DNA from: Gigaspora rosea
Lineage: Eukaryota; Glomeromycota; Glomeromycetes; Diversisporales; Gigasporaceae
DNA: 64,000 bases
NCBI GenBank assembly: GCA_003550325.1
Contig: QKWP01000762.1
Location: 79,206 to 143,205 of the forward strand
Direction: 5' to 3'
Numbering within the stretch: the first letter of the stretch is position 1; every line of letters starts with the position of its first letter. A program made the translations under genes and the position numbers. The notes beneath the pieces are model-generated. The model was not told the DNA's origin. It saw only the letters and a program-made list of their open reading frames with translations, and made no database searches. Positions 1 to 12,470 of the stretch are shown piece after piece.

Positions 1-1047
1 TCTTCACAACCAGTGTTCCAGTTTTGCTCAAATTTTAACTATATCTTTATCATATGCACATTAATGCACTTGCATAGTACAAGCTCATAGAACTGCATAT
101 TGGTTGCAAAATTAATTAAAATATTTTTTTTTAAAAAATTTTTTTGGTTTTTTTCAAATACAGTAAATTGTACATGCTTAATTATTAAAATAAAATAGTG
201 TTAAAATAATAAAAATAATATAATAAGTTAGATTAAAACCTATTTTATTTGATACAAAAAATTTTAATAATTAATTAAGAAAAAAGATTTTTTTCTTAGT
301 GTCAAAATTATGAAATTTTTTGAAGTACAAATTTTTCTGCACCGGCCCATATCTTATAAAAAAAAAAGCAGAATATTATAAAAAACTTCGAAAAGATTAA
401 AAAAAACCTTTCAAAAAAATTAAAAAAAACTGTATCTACTTAGCATTTCATATCAACAATGTTAAATTAAACAAATAAATAATCTTTTAAAGACACTTAC
501 AAATGAATACTCAACTAGCACGAATAAGGCTATTACTAATGTCTGGATAAAGAAATTGATAAATTGTTGGAATTAATACAAGATATAGAACAAATCAATA
601 TCTTACTATATGCAAAAGAAAAATTAAATCTACTAATTTGTTTCAAGTTCTTTTCAATCTATTTGGCAATGGCAGGAATCTGGTCAAGTGTCTTGTTTAA
701 CCCAAATTTAATAAGAAAATTAATACTACTTTTTTTTTTTAAAAAAAAAAAAATTCAAATTAATAAGTTGATAATTACAGAATTACAATATATATAAATT
801 AGTTACCTGGTAATTGATTCGAACCAGCTCATGACACAAACATGTAAAATCTGTATTGTTGTTGCACTAAATGTGCAAATATAGGCACGCGGCATTATAT
901 CCGAAAAATGCAACAATTATATTTTTGATATTTTTAATCAAAATGTAGCAAAAAGTAATTTCAGTTATCAAAGGGCATAAAAGTATGAGTCTGTCGCTAC
1001 GCTCCAGACAATTATTCTTTCTTCTTTTCTGCATATAATAAAATTAC
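1..1047. other. AT-rich non-coding stretch
   Basis: I see no convincing gene here. The one longer open frame (564-797) is made of poly-A/poly-T tracts and has no recognisable motif. The stretch ends at the terminal repeat of a small inverted-repeat element. Confidence 0.5.
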
Positions 1048-1383
1048 TATTTATTGCCAGTGGTGATCATCACTAGTGATCTACAATGCATAAAACAAAA
1101 TAAACAAAACAAACAATTTGTATTAAATAAAAATTAAATCTCTTTAATATTAGGGTAAGGGTAAAGGTTAAAAATTTGAATAGGGCTTTGTATATAGTAA
1201 AATTTAGCAAGGAATTTTTTTTAAAGTAGTTTCATAGACAAAATTTTAGATTAGAAGCAATTTTAGCAATTTTTTAAAAATTTTTAGTTTTGTTACACAG
1301 AAATTAATCTACATGTTATACCTGATCCTGAATTTTAATTAGTAAATTGATTACTGGTGATAATCACCACTAGCAATAAATAG
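1048..1383. mobile_element. MITE, family A copy 1
   Basis: The ends are inverted copies of CTATTTATTGCCAGTGGTG, the right one slightly diverged (CACCACTAGCAATAAATAG read on the plus strand). TA lies just inside each outer base, consistent with a TA target as used by Tc1/mariner/pogo elements. No coding capacity is visible. A second copy lies at 31657-31987 in opposite orientation, with matching internal sequence such as the TTAATATTAGGGTAAGGGTA tract. Confidence 0.75.
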
Positions 1384-1584
1384 CAACTCCACAGTATTTA
1401 AAATAATATAATTTAAAAATCAAAAATTATATGCATTTTATATTAGACCGCACAAAATTATATACTTGGTTTTCATATCATGGGACAGTAATCAGTAATG
1501 CGAGCATGCAGCTTTTTTTTTTTATAGTAAAAATTTTTTTTTAAATAAGTAGCTATGCAACGTAGTTGCACTAAACAGGAATGG

Positions 1585-1828
1585 ATAGATCTTTGCTAGA
1601 AAAATTACCATCTGAGATTTTCTGATCAGGTAAATTCAAACAACTTAGACAGAATATCAGTTCTTATTTATATATAAAGCCCATCTTACTTCATAGTTTA
1701 TTAAATAAACTATAGAATCAAACAAGTAAAACGCTAACATATAAATAAGAACCAAATTCTGTCTAAGTTTGTCTGAATTTTCACGATCAGAAAATCTCAG
1801 AGGGTAATTTTCCTAGCAAAGATCCTAT
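1585..1828. mobile_element. Foldback MITE with ~88-bp arms
   Basis: Two arms of roughly 88 bp are near-exact reverse complements; both contain TCTGAGATTTTCTGATC and TTAGACAGAAT. A loop of about 65 bp separates them. The whole unit would fold into one long hairpin. It has no coding capacity and the superfamily cannot be assigned. Confidence 0.75.
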
Positions 1829-4040
1829 ATATGCCTGATAGAGTATATAGAGTGATAGAATATACATAGTAGATAGTGATGAAAAATTTACTTAAAGACT
1901 CAATACTTTACTTGAATAAAGGAAGTGAACGTAGTCCTTAATATTTGAATATCATAAAGTGCTTTGCACTAATAATTTCCCTTCTGATTAGTAAATAATT
2001 TACTTAGTCCAATCCTGAATTAGAGCTTCATGACATAATCAAGTGCTCTAATTTAAGACTTGATTACTTTGACCAAATCTCTCTACACTTCGATCGTAGC
2101 CTTCTACTATTAGAGTTAGGATTGGAGAGTTGTTTGCTTAGTGTGCCCATATCTGACATCTATTAGCTGTTACCACTAGACAAAGCGGAATATGGATTAG
2201 GATCAAAAAAATGATAAATTGAATGAATCAACACGATATGACAAAAAAGCCATTGACAACAATATATATTAAGGACTCTTAACAAATGAAAATTTTTCTT
2301 GGCCCATTTCCCACCCACCATACACATCTGATTTTGCCATTTTTCATTTTCTTATTTATCAGGCCTGCTTCGAGCAGGTGGATAACTATCAGCTGATATT
2401 GCCTCTTATTCATTCTATTACCTAGCACAATCTCATTCATTAATTTTCTGAAGAATATTATTATTTTATTTCGAATTGCTTAGCTAAAATTACTCACAAT
2501 GTACTCTGCAAACTTCAAGTCCTTAATTTATTTCCAGATCCTTTGGTAAGCCGGCACTTTCCAACCACACAACCAATACAAATGCTTTTTATACTATAAA
2601 TAGTCACTATACTCATGAATTAATGAGATTAAACAAGTAGTATATTATAATGCAATAATTAATACAGGCTAAATTGAATTCACGATATAATCTTGAATAG
2701 CTTAAATAATTCAATTACTAGTTACTGTATACTCAACACCTAAATTAATGTGAATATATTCCTCACATTAAATTATACATTTTGCGTATTCGTACTAATA
2801 TTAAGAGTAAATTAATGAATAAACCGCCATGAGATGCACAATATGTAGCATTACTCTGCCAAATATTCCTCTTGCACAGATAAAATCTGATATCCAGCTT
2901 AATCTCAAATTAACTTTATAAGTAATCCGGGTTTTTTCAATCGCTTGCTGCATCTATCTATGGTATATATGCAGTATTAGATTCAATATTTTTGCACATT
3001 CATATACGCACACAGTACATATGTAAAATGACAAAATCTATATATATTTGGTTAGCGCAATTTCAAAAGACTAAAAAAAAATTTTTTTATAGTAATCTTA
3101 ATTGAAGCAGAAGCTTGTTAAGGCTATGTGTAGTTAAACAATTCACATACACTTCGTGATATTATATATTGTTTCTGGTATAGTAACCATACACGTGATA
3201 TATATATCACTTCATTTCTGGTATGGAAAATTTTTATCGGTTGAATATATAAAAAAAAAATTTCAATCTGCACTTTGACAATGCGGGTGGGATATGAAAA
3301 CCAATTATATAAATTTATATGGCCTTATACTAGGCTAATGCATAGTATTATATGTTCGGAGCATATCTTATGATGTTCATCATATTACACAAATGCATTA
3401 ATATGCATATATTGGTAACATTAAAGCACAAATATAGACACACGTGCGGATAGACAAAAAATTTCTGAATTCCATTTCTGATAAGATTTACATCATATAT
3501 ATGCAAGTATATCAAAAAAGTAAAATTTGTCAGGATTTTTACAATTGAAGCACATCAGGAAGGTAATTTTTGTATCACTTTGTATAGACACTTATGGACC
3601 GTCACTATGCTCTGGCCATAATTGTATAAATAATATTTTAAAAGTTGTCTAAAATTGATCTAAACTACTTGTTACACATAATCCTATGTAGCATTTATAA
3701 TTTATAAATATCAATTAATTTTAATTTCTATCAAGAATATTTGCCTATATATAGCTACAATATTACTAACTTTGCTATATAATTAGGAAAATAAAAACTA
3801 CTTAAAGTCCAAAGAACCAAATATAAATAGATTTTTTTTATATTATAGCAGACTTAGCCAATTGAATTGTTTTGATTGTTGTTTTTTTACATTACACTTG
3901 ATCTAGCCAATCAAAATTCATAATTTGCAGATATACAAAAATCAACTACTTTTGCCTCTACAGTACTAGATAGCTGCATGATATTGTTACACAAAACCAG
4001 AAATGGAAGACTAGTTAGTAGTTAAATTTGAATAAATAAG
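1829..4040. other. Intergenic AT-rich DNA, no gene recognised
   Basis: No open frame with protein-like composition was found on either strand. Only short dyads are visible, such as one around 3180-3235 containing ACACGTGATATATATATCAC. I can assign nothing further. Confidence 0.4.
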
Positions 4041-4286
4041 ATAGGGTGAGTCAGTAGAAAAGGGACAAATCATTTTTAGTAAAATTTTTTAATTTCTAAA
4101 TTAAAATAACTTGACAAATATTTAATCAAATTTGCTAAAAATTTTTTATTTTAATCTTAAAATTATATAGAATTAAAATAAAAAAAATTTATTAAATTTA
4201 TTAAAATAGTTGTTAAGATATTTAAGCCTAAAGTCAATAAAACTTTTACTTAAAAAATTTGTCCCTTTTTTACTGACTTACCCTAT
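4041..4286. mobile_element. MITE with GGGTGAGTCAGTA termini, TA-flanked
   Basis: The left end GGGTGAGTCAGTAGAAAAGG and the right end, read on the minus strand as GGGTAAGTCAGTAAAAAAGG, form a terminal inverted repeat that continues for about 30 bp with few mismatches. TA flanks both ends. The 246-bp interior is AT-rich and non-coding. Size, TIR and TA flanks fit a Tc1/mariner-type MITE. Confidence 0.75.
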
Positions 4287-4996
4287 ATGATGATAAAGGA
4301 ACAATTTGGTATTATTAATTCAATTAGCCATATAGGAAAAGTAACTAACTAATCTTTGCATATTTTAGTAGTAATTATTTATCATATAAATAGTTAGCAT
4401 TCAAGATAGACCATGCAACGATAGCCAGGTAAAAATTAAGCACCAAGTGATATATAGTATTATGTGAACCAATCAGATTCAAGATTTTGCAGATGCATGC
4501 TATTCTAGCCCACTTTAAAACCATTACTACGTGATATGTATCACTCTGTTCCTAGTAATGTCCTTTGGACAATAAATACCATTTTTTAAAAGTTTTTTTA
4601 TTATATTGTAAAAAAATATTTTAAATAATTATAAAAAAATTTATAAATTTCAAAAAAAACTAATTTTCTATATTTGGGAGATCATAAGGAAAAATCTAAA
4701 TCGGATTCAGATTTATATAAATTTTAACTACTATATATATATAAGTATTATTTTGTAAAAAGTTTTTTTATTATATAATATTTATAAGTTAATTAGTTAT
4801 TAAATAACTGTAGTATATTTCCAATTGTTTTTAACTTAGTAACACCAAAAAATATTTATTTAATATCTAATTGATTAAAATTAATTCAAATTTTTTTTTA
4901 AATATAATAACTATTATATAATTCATATATATACTTTTTAAAACTATAAATTTACAAATAATTAAAATTGCCATATAATGCAACAAGACATTGAAT
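4287..4996. other. AT-rich intergenic stretch
   Basis: Mostly runs of A and T with no coding signal on either strand. It ends at the target duplication of the next element. Confidence 0.4.
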
Positions 4997-7694
4997 TAGT
5001 GAATTGACTCGACAAAAAAATTGTTGATCGATGATTGATTAAAAAAAATTTCAATGATCAATCAAAAATCGATTATGTATATTAATCGAGCATAATCGAT
5101 CAAGCATATGATTTATAAGCTCGAGCATATATAATCGATCAATCATTGGGTCAATCATTAATCGATTATATTATAATTATAATAACAATATTAGGGATGC
5201 TATTTTGCTCCAACTGGTTAGTTTGTGTTTGAAACCCGGTGGAACTCTGTTTGGAGCATATTTAAATAAAACCTGATTTTTGAACTCAGTTTATATAAAT
5301 GTATTAATAATTATGCTTGCATGAGCAGTTTAATAAAACCTGCTATCATTATTTATTATTATTATTATTATTTTTTGGCGATCATATCGCTAGTCATAAA
5401 CCTTACTATACTGGTGATACACAGTATGTGACATTATCTATATCTCAAAAATACAAAGTGTGCATGACGAACGGAAGTTGATTTTTTAAATCAAAAGTGC
5501 GCGTAAACAAATGAAAGCCGATTTTTTTAAAAAAAAAAAAGAGCAACAATTACAGATTTAAATAGGATTGTCATAACTGATATTTTAAATTTTCTCACGG
5601 TCTTATTACAGTTTCTAGTTAGTGCTTAGAAGAAACTGTTTGCAATTTGTGCAAGAGTAATTTCCTTTTTATTACTAATTATTTTTGGATAAGTCTCTTA
5701 CACGAGCAAAAAATTATTGTAGAAAGTACTCATTGTAGCACAGAGCGCTATGCAGCGCGCGAACAACCTAGAGAGATGAAGAGATGTGCTGCTCACCATT
5801 TGAAAATTTTCTGTTTTGGTAAATTCATATGCTTAGCCAAATGTTGCTTTTAGTATCTGGGTTTACTAATTTCTCCCAACTACCCATTTGGACAAGCAAG
5901 TTCTTATGTGTGCCAGGTTGGTGGCGCATTAATCAGCCCAAGTAATTTGCGTGCCAATTAATAATAAGTGTTAATGGAACGAAAAACACTATTTTTTAAC
6001 TTTACTCGAATCAATGTTCTTGCTTTTTTTTCAAAACCTTTGCTTTTAATATAATCGGTTGAATTTAAAAAATATTTGTATTCTTTTACTTTTATAATTT
6101 TTATAAATTAATTTTCAAATTTTTTACATCAGAATGATGACATTTCGTCGAAGTTCTAATATAAAACTGCATATAATAAAACATTGGCTTTAAAAGTATG
6201 AAAATAAATCTCAAATAAACACAAATATAGTGTTTCAAGTCGATATAGTATTCGTCGACTTAGCTGACTATGTATATAAATAATGGTTTAATATATAAAA
6301 AAGTAGTTTTCGAATGTTAGACAGTAATTTTCAACATATAAATTTTTAAGAAAAATATTTAAATAAGTAATATATATTGTTAATAAATTTATAATATATA
6401 AGAAAATAGATTGATCTTTAATTTTTAGTCGACTAAGGTTGTTCTCAAGCACCTCACTCTATGACTATAAAATGATCTGATTGGTTGAAAAATGGATCAT
6501 GTTTAATCATTTCGATCAAAAAAACCTGGAGTTAGCAACCATCTTTTTTTTTCATAGAGTTACTCTGATTGGCTAAAATTCAAAATCCGCATTTTGCACA
6601 ATGAACTTCCGGCAAAATCATTACAAAGGATCATTTCAATTAAATTCGATTGATCGAAATGATTGAGCAACACCTTGATCACTAGCAAATCTCATTGAGG
6701 GAGCTGCTTGAGAACAACCTAAGTCGACTAAGTCGTATATAAAATATCGATTTGACTAAGGCCATTCTCATGCACCTCACTCAATGTAATTGGCTAGTGA
6801 TCGAGATTACGCTCAAGCACTACAATCAATTAATACAATTATGATGATCAATGCTTGAGCTATCTCTTTTCATTCTTCTATCGATTAACAATATGTTTCC
6901 AAAAAAAACCAAAAAAGGCAGCTACTAAATTAGTAACTAAATTTTTAGCACCCAAACCTTTATCGTCTGAAACTTCGGTTCCCGAAATTTTTTCCCCAGC
7001 TATTCGCCCTCTTACAAACGAAGCCTTGTCTCCAGCTATTCGTCCTTTTACAAACCTTGTCTCCAGCTGTTCGTCCTCTTACTGATTCTACAAATAACTT
7101 ATCACCGCAGTAACAGCCATATTTTGCTACACAGTCTTCACAGCAACAACCATCTTCGACTACACAATTTTATACGAATTCCTATTAAACGGCATCAAGA
7201 TATAATTAAACAGTAAAATATCATGTCTTTGGTGATGATCTTGTTGAAGATCCATATTTTATTAAAAAAAAATTATATGAAAGAAATATTTTGAGCGGTC
7301 TATTTTATTAAAAAAAAAGAAAAAAAAATTAAATGAAAAAATATGTTTAACTTAAAACAGTTTCATTATCGTAATAAAAAAGGATTCTTCAAAAATCAGC
7401 ATAGCGAACATCAAAAAGTTGAACGGAAATCATCCCTCACACATTTCATGCTACACAAGAAACGTGTTCGTACTGGTTTTAAAACAAGAAAAATGTTTAG
7501 GTTCCTAAACTGACATTTTTCTATAAATGGAATCTTATTAAAAATTTTTTTGATCGATCAAATATATACTTATTTGATCGATCAGTATTATCGATCATTG
7601 ATTGACCTATTGTTGCTCGAGCCCATTAATTGGTGCTCGATCATTGATCAAGTCGATCAATGATCGAGTATAATATAATCGAGTCAATTCACTA
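4997..7694. mobile_element. hAT-like element, 2.7 kb, 8-bp target duplication
   Basis: The left end TAGTGAATTGACTCGA is the exact reverse complement of the right end TCGAGTCAATTCACTA. CATTGAAT occurs directly outside both ends (4989-4996 and 7695-7702), a perfect 8-bp target-site duplication as made by hAT transposases. Both subterminal regions are packed with variants of GATCGATCAATCATTG in opposite orientations. I could not recognise a hAT transposase or a BED finger inside, so it is called non-autonomous. The open frames at 5647-5853 and 6855-7085 lie inside; the second is low-complexity with about three ~33-bp repeats (6985-7085). A smaller MITE is nested at 6437-6719. Confidence 0.8.
6437..6719. 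mobile_element. Nested Harbinger-like MITE (TAA target)
   Basis: The ends GGTTGTTCTCAAGCAC and GTGCTTGAGAACAACC-like form inverted repeats (the right end reads GCTGCTTGAGAACAACC), flanked on both sides by TAA. A 3-bp TAA duplication and GG-start termini are typical of PIF/Harbinger MITEs. A related left end starts at 6760 (GGCCATTCTCATGCACC, also after TAA), and another related end lies at about 23392-23463 beside the pogo element, so this is a family in the window. Confidence 0.65.
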
Positions 7695-8130
7695 CATTGA
7701 ATCAATCCACATATAGATATAAAGAGTTTTTAATAAAACTTTGTATTAAAAGTTATTTTAGTTTAAAACTCTTTAATTTTATATTAGGTTTAGAAAAATT
7801 CAGTACTCTATATGTTTATAAAATTCAGCACTCTATTTTATATATAGTTTAACCTAATTATAATCAATTTTAAAAATTGGTTACTATTATATATATAATT
7901 TTAAAAATTTAGTGCTACTATATATATCTATATACAGATTTCGAATTTTAGAACTTTGATGTGACAAGATGCCCTGCATGTAACAATTTTTATAACTAAC
8001 AAGCTAATTGTCATTGTGTATTCGGATACTCCTGTATTTCATAGTGCTGGGGTTAAATGAATGTCACGCATCATGATCACATTACTAATTGCAGAATGTG
8101 AGTGAATACTGTAAAAAGGATTGGGGAATT

Positions 8131-8949
8131 TACAGATAAAGGCCCAAAAATAAAATAGAGCCCAGAATTATTATGGCTTAAGAATTAGTATTCAAGTCTT
8201 GATTAAATGACTTTTAATATAGTTTTTAAGTGTAGCGCATTATTAATGAATATTTTGAATATAAATTTAAATATATGATCAAAAGTATATATTTGATTCG
8301 TTATCCATTATTTGTGCTGTAAATTTATCTCATTAAAATTCTAGGTATGTTTCTTAAAAACCTGCTTATAAAAAATATCATGTCAGATACAGATATTTGC
8401 AGATAGATATGACTTTCACTAGTATGAAAAATTTTCGTTCAGTCTTGAACAGCTATTTGTTTTCTTATAAGCTCTGAATAAACAACTCAAAAGGTTGACT
8501 ATTTGTTTTAGAAATAAAGCGGGTCATTTCTTCTTACTACAGCACAAAAATGGCCACATTCATATAATAAACCTAATTGTTTATGATTTAACTTGTCCAA
8601 CTTTTATAAAAGAATTAAAGCTAACACGTTTTAGTTTTAATGCTTAATGCCAGATTAGAAAATTATTTAGTAATTAGGCTTGTGTAGTAAATATACAGCA
8701 ATAAATTTGTATATAAGTTCAATCGTGAATTAATTAATATACTTTTTTTTTTAATTCTGTATAATAAATGATAGCTCTAAAATACCTATTGAATTAAGAG
8801 ATGAGGCAATTAATCATGGCCATTGTATTAAATCAGCTAGCAATTTTTGACAGTATATTTAGGCCCTTATTTGTAATAATTTTCAAAATGTCTGGCCTTT
8901 ATTTGTAATTATTTTTATTTGGGGCCTTATTATTGGGCCCTTATCTGTA
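8131..8949. mobile_element. TA-flanked element with CAGATAAAGGCCC termini
   Basis: The left end CAGATAAAGGCCC and the right end GGGCCCTTATCTG are inverted repeats flanked by TA. The right subterminal part repeats variants of GGCCCTTATTTGTAAT. No transposase frame was recognised in the 0.8-kb interior. TA flanks and the CAG start resemble pogo-type non-autonomous elements. Confidence 0.6.
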
Positions 8950-9037
8950 AACTAGAAGATCGAATAGAAGCTTTTTTCTTGAGTAAGAATATATAATAAT
9001 ACACTGTATGCTTTATTGAGATTGTGTATTCTATATA

Positions 9038-9225
9038 CAGTCAACTCTGGATATAACAAACCTTGTTATAATGAACTCTGGATATAATGAACACAAAATG
9101 ATAAAATTTCTTAATAGTTCAGTATAAAAAAAGCTATGGTTTCTTAAGAAAACATATTAATTTTTTTATAACAAACTTTTTTTTTTTGGCCAGACTCGAG
9201 GGTTCAGTATAGAAAGAGTTAACTG
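9038..9225. mobile_element. pogo-type MITE (CAGTCAACTCT termini)
   Basis: The left end CAGTCAACTCTGGATATAAC and the right end AGAGTTAACTG are inverted repeats inside TA flanks. The start CAGT-AACTCT with following ATAACAAAC resembles the termini of fungal Fot1/pogo MITEs and of the element at 37561-38100. It is non-coding. Confidence 0.6.
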
Positions 9226-9369
9226 TAATTTGTATTAGGTTGAAGTGCCTGTATGTTACATCAGTCATCGTAATAAGCAAAGCGAGTGCTAAACGATAAA
9301 CGAATCAAGTTAATCCTCAAAAGTTAGACAATTATTCAACTCTAATTATATTTTAAGGTACAGGTGTTA

Positions 9370-9990
9370 GCTTAGAAGCAAAAACTGTCTTTTCTCACAA
9401 AATTAATGCTGATCTCTTACATCATTACTTTGAAAATTTCTGACATTACGCCTGACCAAAAATTTTATTCGGTTAAATTACTATTACTGATTTTTTTTTC
9501 ACTATAACAAAGACCTGATAGAAGAAACATCATATTTGATGATGACACTTCATACTTTTGAACAATCATTTAAAACCTTTGGCTCTAGAGTACTTATTGT
9601 TGTAGAAAATGAGGTAAAGATAAAAGAAGTGAAAGATTGTTATTCAATTTCTCAAATTATTTTAACATCACATTCGAATCCTTCTATTACTTATTAAATA
9701 CTAGAAGAGTTAAATAGCTGAAATAAATTTGTAAAATGAAATAAAATTATAGTTATTAAAAATGAGAATTTTTAGAGTGAACAATTATTTTTAAATGTAA
9801 GCATATCCTATCAAATACTAAATACAGATAATATTGTATATGAATTCGATTTATCGTAAAATATGGAAAATAAGCACTTACAGTGAATAAACACGACTAT
9901 AATAAAAATTTATGTTCTACAAATAAGCACACGATATTGTCGGATCTTCAAATAGCAATTACTAATGAACAAGCATGCCCATTTATTTCA
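9370..9990 (+). pseudogene. Possible eroded coding region, unidentified
   Basis: The plus strand shows protein-like stretches broken by stops. The clearest runs from an ATG at 9539 to a stop at 9695-9697 and encodes about 52 residues of ordinary composition (including TFEQSFKTFGSRVLIVVENE). The same frame continues with a Leu/Asn/Lys-rich stretch after the stop. I do not recognise a family. Chance open reading in AT-rich DNA is a real alternative, so this is only a candidate remnant. Confidence 0.2.
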
Positions 9991-10251
9991 GAGTTTACGT
10001 TAATTTACTTTGGATTATATTCCTGTGTAATAATTAAAAATTTTTGAAAAATTAACAAGTTATGAAATTTATTTTATTGAAATGTTCACTTTAATTTGCA
10101 TACAAAATATATTATTAATAATATGAAAAACTTTTTAAACCAATTTTTTTGCATTACTTTTGGTCGCTTGTCTCAATTATTAGCCAATATTCATCTAAGA
10201 GAATCGTATCTCCTAATAATAAGATATAGTTATTTGTAAAAATACTCCATT

Positions 10252-10329
10252 ATCTGGTTGTAAATTTAATGTGACAGCTTCTGGGTCTCAAAGGGACCCA
10301 GAAATGACATATTAAATTTACAACCAGAT
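10252..10329. repeat. 78-bp hairpin
   Basis: ATCTGGTTGTAAATTTAAT and its reverse complement ATTAAATTTACAACCAGAT bound a second inverted core, TTCTGGGTC / GACCCAGAA, with a 7-base loop. It may be a tiny MITE; no coding function is seen. Confidence 0.6.
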
Positions 10330-10407
10330 AAACAAGTTATTGGCTGACTGCGTTGCATACAATAACAATGTTATCCTGTGGTTTACAACGATTGTGCTTG
10401 CTAAATG

Positions 10408-10498
10408 ACTCGAGTTTTTTTGTCAGTGATTACGTAGGCTGGCAAATAACGAAGCTATTTGGTAGATGACGTAATCACTGCCAAAATAGCTCGAGTTA
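10408..10498. mobile_element. Hairpin MITE, family B copy 1
   Basis: The arms contain ACTCGAGTTTTTTTGTCAGT and its complement AATCACTGCCAAAATAGCTC; the inner parts GTGATTACGT and ACGTAATCAC pair exactly. A diverged copy with the same architecture is at 63173-63267. Confidence 0.6.
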
Positions 10499-11320
10499 TT
10501 TTGGCAGCACTTTCATAGTAAACTGATGGATAAGACTTTTTATTATTTTTTTGGCATAGATATTACTACTAACCACTTCGCTCTTGACCCGCAGGTCTTT
10601 TTCTGATTTTTTAATCACATAATTGGCGATTATAGATTTCCGAAGCATATAAAAATAGAGTGTAAATTTTACAAATGTTATCAAATATAATATTATTTAT
10701 AATAACATCTCATAACAAACAAAACACGACTTATGGCATTTTTTTACAAAAATGTGTTATATAATTTAACATTTAAAATATTGATTTGCATAATAAAATT
10801 TTTGTCGATGCCTTCTTTTTTAAATCTTTGTATATGGTTAGCCGTGATCAAAAATTAGAATTTAGAAATCCGAGAGTCATAGAGATGCATCTGTGTGATT
10901 GGCTAATTGATGTCGATCCAAAAGGTTATACTAATAATAGATCGTCATTGTTATTGTTTATTGTTACATGGTGTTTTGTTTGATGCACCCCATATTAGGT
11001 ATAATTTTCTAATGACATGATAGTTAGTGATGTGACTTTTACAAAACCAATAACGTAATAATTTATTTAGAATTTCACTGGTTAATAGTTAAGTGACTAA
11101 AGAAAATAATTGTTATATGATATCTATAAATTATATAAGATATATAATTTATTAAAAGATTAAAAACATTACATAGTAATATAATGGTATTAAGGTCTAA
11201 AATTAATTTATATAATATTTAATAAATTCTATTAATATTTCTCAAATTAATGCGTATTAACTATTATGAAATATTTGACCAAGTCTTCAAATTTAGTTAT
11301 ATTAATTTTAAATCTTTATC

Positions 11321-12070
11321 TCATTTATGGTATGGTGTCTTCTTTTCTTCGCCCTTCAATTTCTTACCACTAAATTTCTCTTTATGTTCATTCGATTCCT
11401 CATGTTGATTTGAGTGTTTAGTTTTCACTTGGTCCTTGTTCTGATTCTTTTCGTTATGTTCAAAATTGGCTTGATCTTCTTGCAAATGCGCTCCGGTGTG
11501 TTGCACATTATGAGAGCCATAATACCCTTCTCGTTGTCTGTATTCCTTCTCACCATGATTATTTTTAAATTTTGCTTCTTGCTCTCTCTGTGCTCCATAG
11601 TTTTGATTCTTTTCTTCATGTTGCGCTTTCAGATCCGTGTGCTTGAAATTTGCTCCATCATGTTTCTGTTTCGTTGTTTCATGGTTAAATTGTTTTTCAA
11701 CTGGTTTTTTATTTTTCTCATTATGCTTGTTGATTTTTTCAGCTTGCTTCTCTTTCATGCCGACGTGTTTAACTTGCTTTTCAGCATGATGGTTGGTCTT
11801 TTCTTTTTTATTCTCTTTCTTGTGAACATTTTTCGCTTCCTTTCTGTATTCTTCTCCTTTTACTGCTTTATGGTAAAAGGCACGTTTTTCAAGAGCCAAA
11901 TCCTCGGTATTTTCTTATCAAATGTAATAATGAAAATAAGTAAGTTGAATTTATGTGATCTAATAAGTTTAATTAAATAATATTATAAAATTAATACCTG
12001 ATGGAGTTGGAACAGCCAAAGTACTGGCAGCAAGGAGAATCAAAGATACGGTAGCAATGTTGAACTTCAT
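11321..12070 (-). CDS. Secreted His/Lys/Glu-rich protein with Kex2 site
   Basis: This is a two-exon gene read on the minus strand. Exon 1 (12070-11998) starts at ATG and encodes a clear signal peptide: Met-Lys, a hydrophobic core SLILLAAS, then Ala-Val-Pro. The intron 11997-11914 is 84 nt (GTATTAAT...AAG). Exon 2 (11913-11321) restores one open frame of 221 residues. Residues 32-35 are Leu-Glu-Lys-Arg followed by Ala, a canonical kexin cleavage site, so residues 36-221 are probably released as the mature protein. That part is almost entirely Lys, His, Glu, Asn and Gln, with no Cys and no hydrophobic segment, so it should be extended and highly charged. A TATA box lies about 150 nt upstream. 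I know no named family; a secreted effector-like or metal/poly-anion-binding protein is possible but unproven. Confidence 0.8.
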
Positions 12071-12214
12071 GATTTAAAAGAATTTGCTTGATAAAATTTT
12101 TTTATAAAGACTTTTTTTTTTTTTTTATTATTATTATTATAGATTTGATTTTAGGCAAATTGTTTTTAAGAAACGAACAATTCGTGGAGAGCTGAAGAAG
12201 TTCCAAAGACCCGA

Positions 12215-12222
12215 CTTATATA
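12215..12222 (-). promoter_or_regulatory. TATA box of the H/K-rich secreted protein gene
   Basis: TATATAAG reads on the minus strand about 145-150 nt upstream of the ATG at 12070. It is a GC-flanked, well-formed TATA element and is the best core promoter candidate. It implies a 5' leader of roughly 110-120 nt. Confidence 0.5.
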
Positions 12223-12235
12223 GAGAAATTTTGGA

Positions 12236-12470
12236 ATAATGCTAGATATGAATTCTATTTTATATTGATTATCGTTAATGATAGATACTTTAAAAGGAAA
12301 GATAATTAAACCTTGCATATATTAATTAAACTTGCATTTGAGATATTTTGTAATAATGTTAGATATGCATTCTAATTTACAATGATTTTTCGTTAATGAG
12401 GCTTAATTGTATATGCCTTAAAAAAGAAAGGTAACTAAGGCTTGCATACGTTGGCATTACTTAATTAAGC
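12236..12470. repeat. Tandem duplication of ~115 bp upstream of a promoter
   Basis: Two adjacent diverged copies share TAATGxTAGATATGxATTCT, then a TATCGTTAATGA-like or TTTCGTTAATGA segment, then AAAGGTAACTAAGGCTTGCAT or its variant. They sit just upstream of the TATA box of the secreted H/K-rich protein, so they may be duplicated promoter DNA. Confidence 0.6.

Noticed and set aside
800-850. tRNA-like B box GGTTCGAATC on the minus strand (about 814-827)
   Set aside because: The flanking bases do not form a T stem of five pairs, and no A box, anticodon arm or acceptor stem could be built.
11414-11980. A 188-residue plus-strand open frame and a 64-residue minus frame over the H/K-rich gene
   Set aside because: They are shadows of the real minus-strand exon 2. 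The plus frame is Phe/Leu/Ile-rich because it is the antisense of Lys/Glu codons, and it has no splice or start support.
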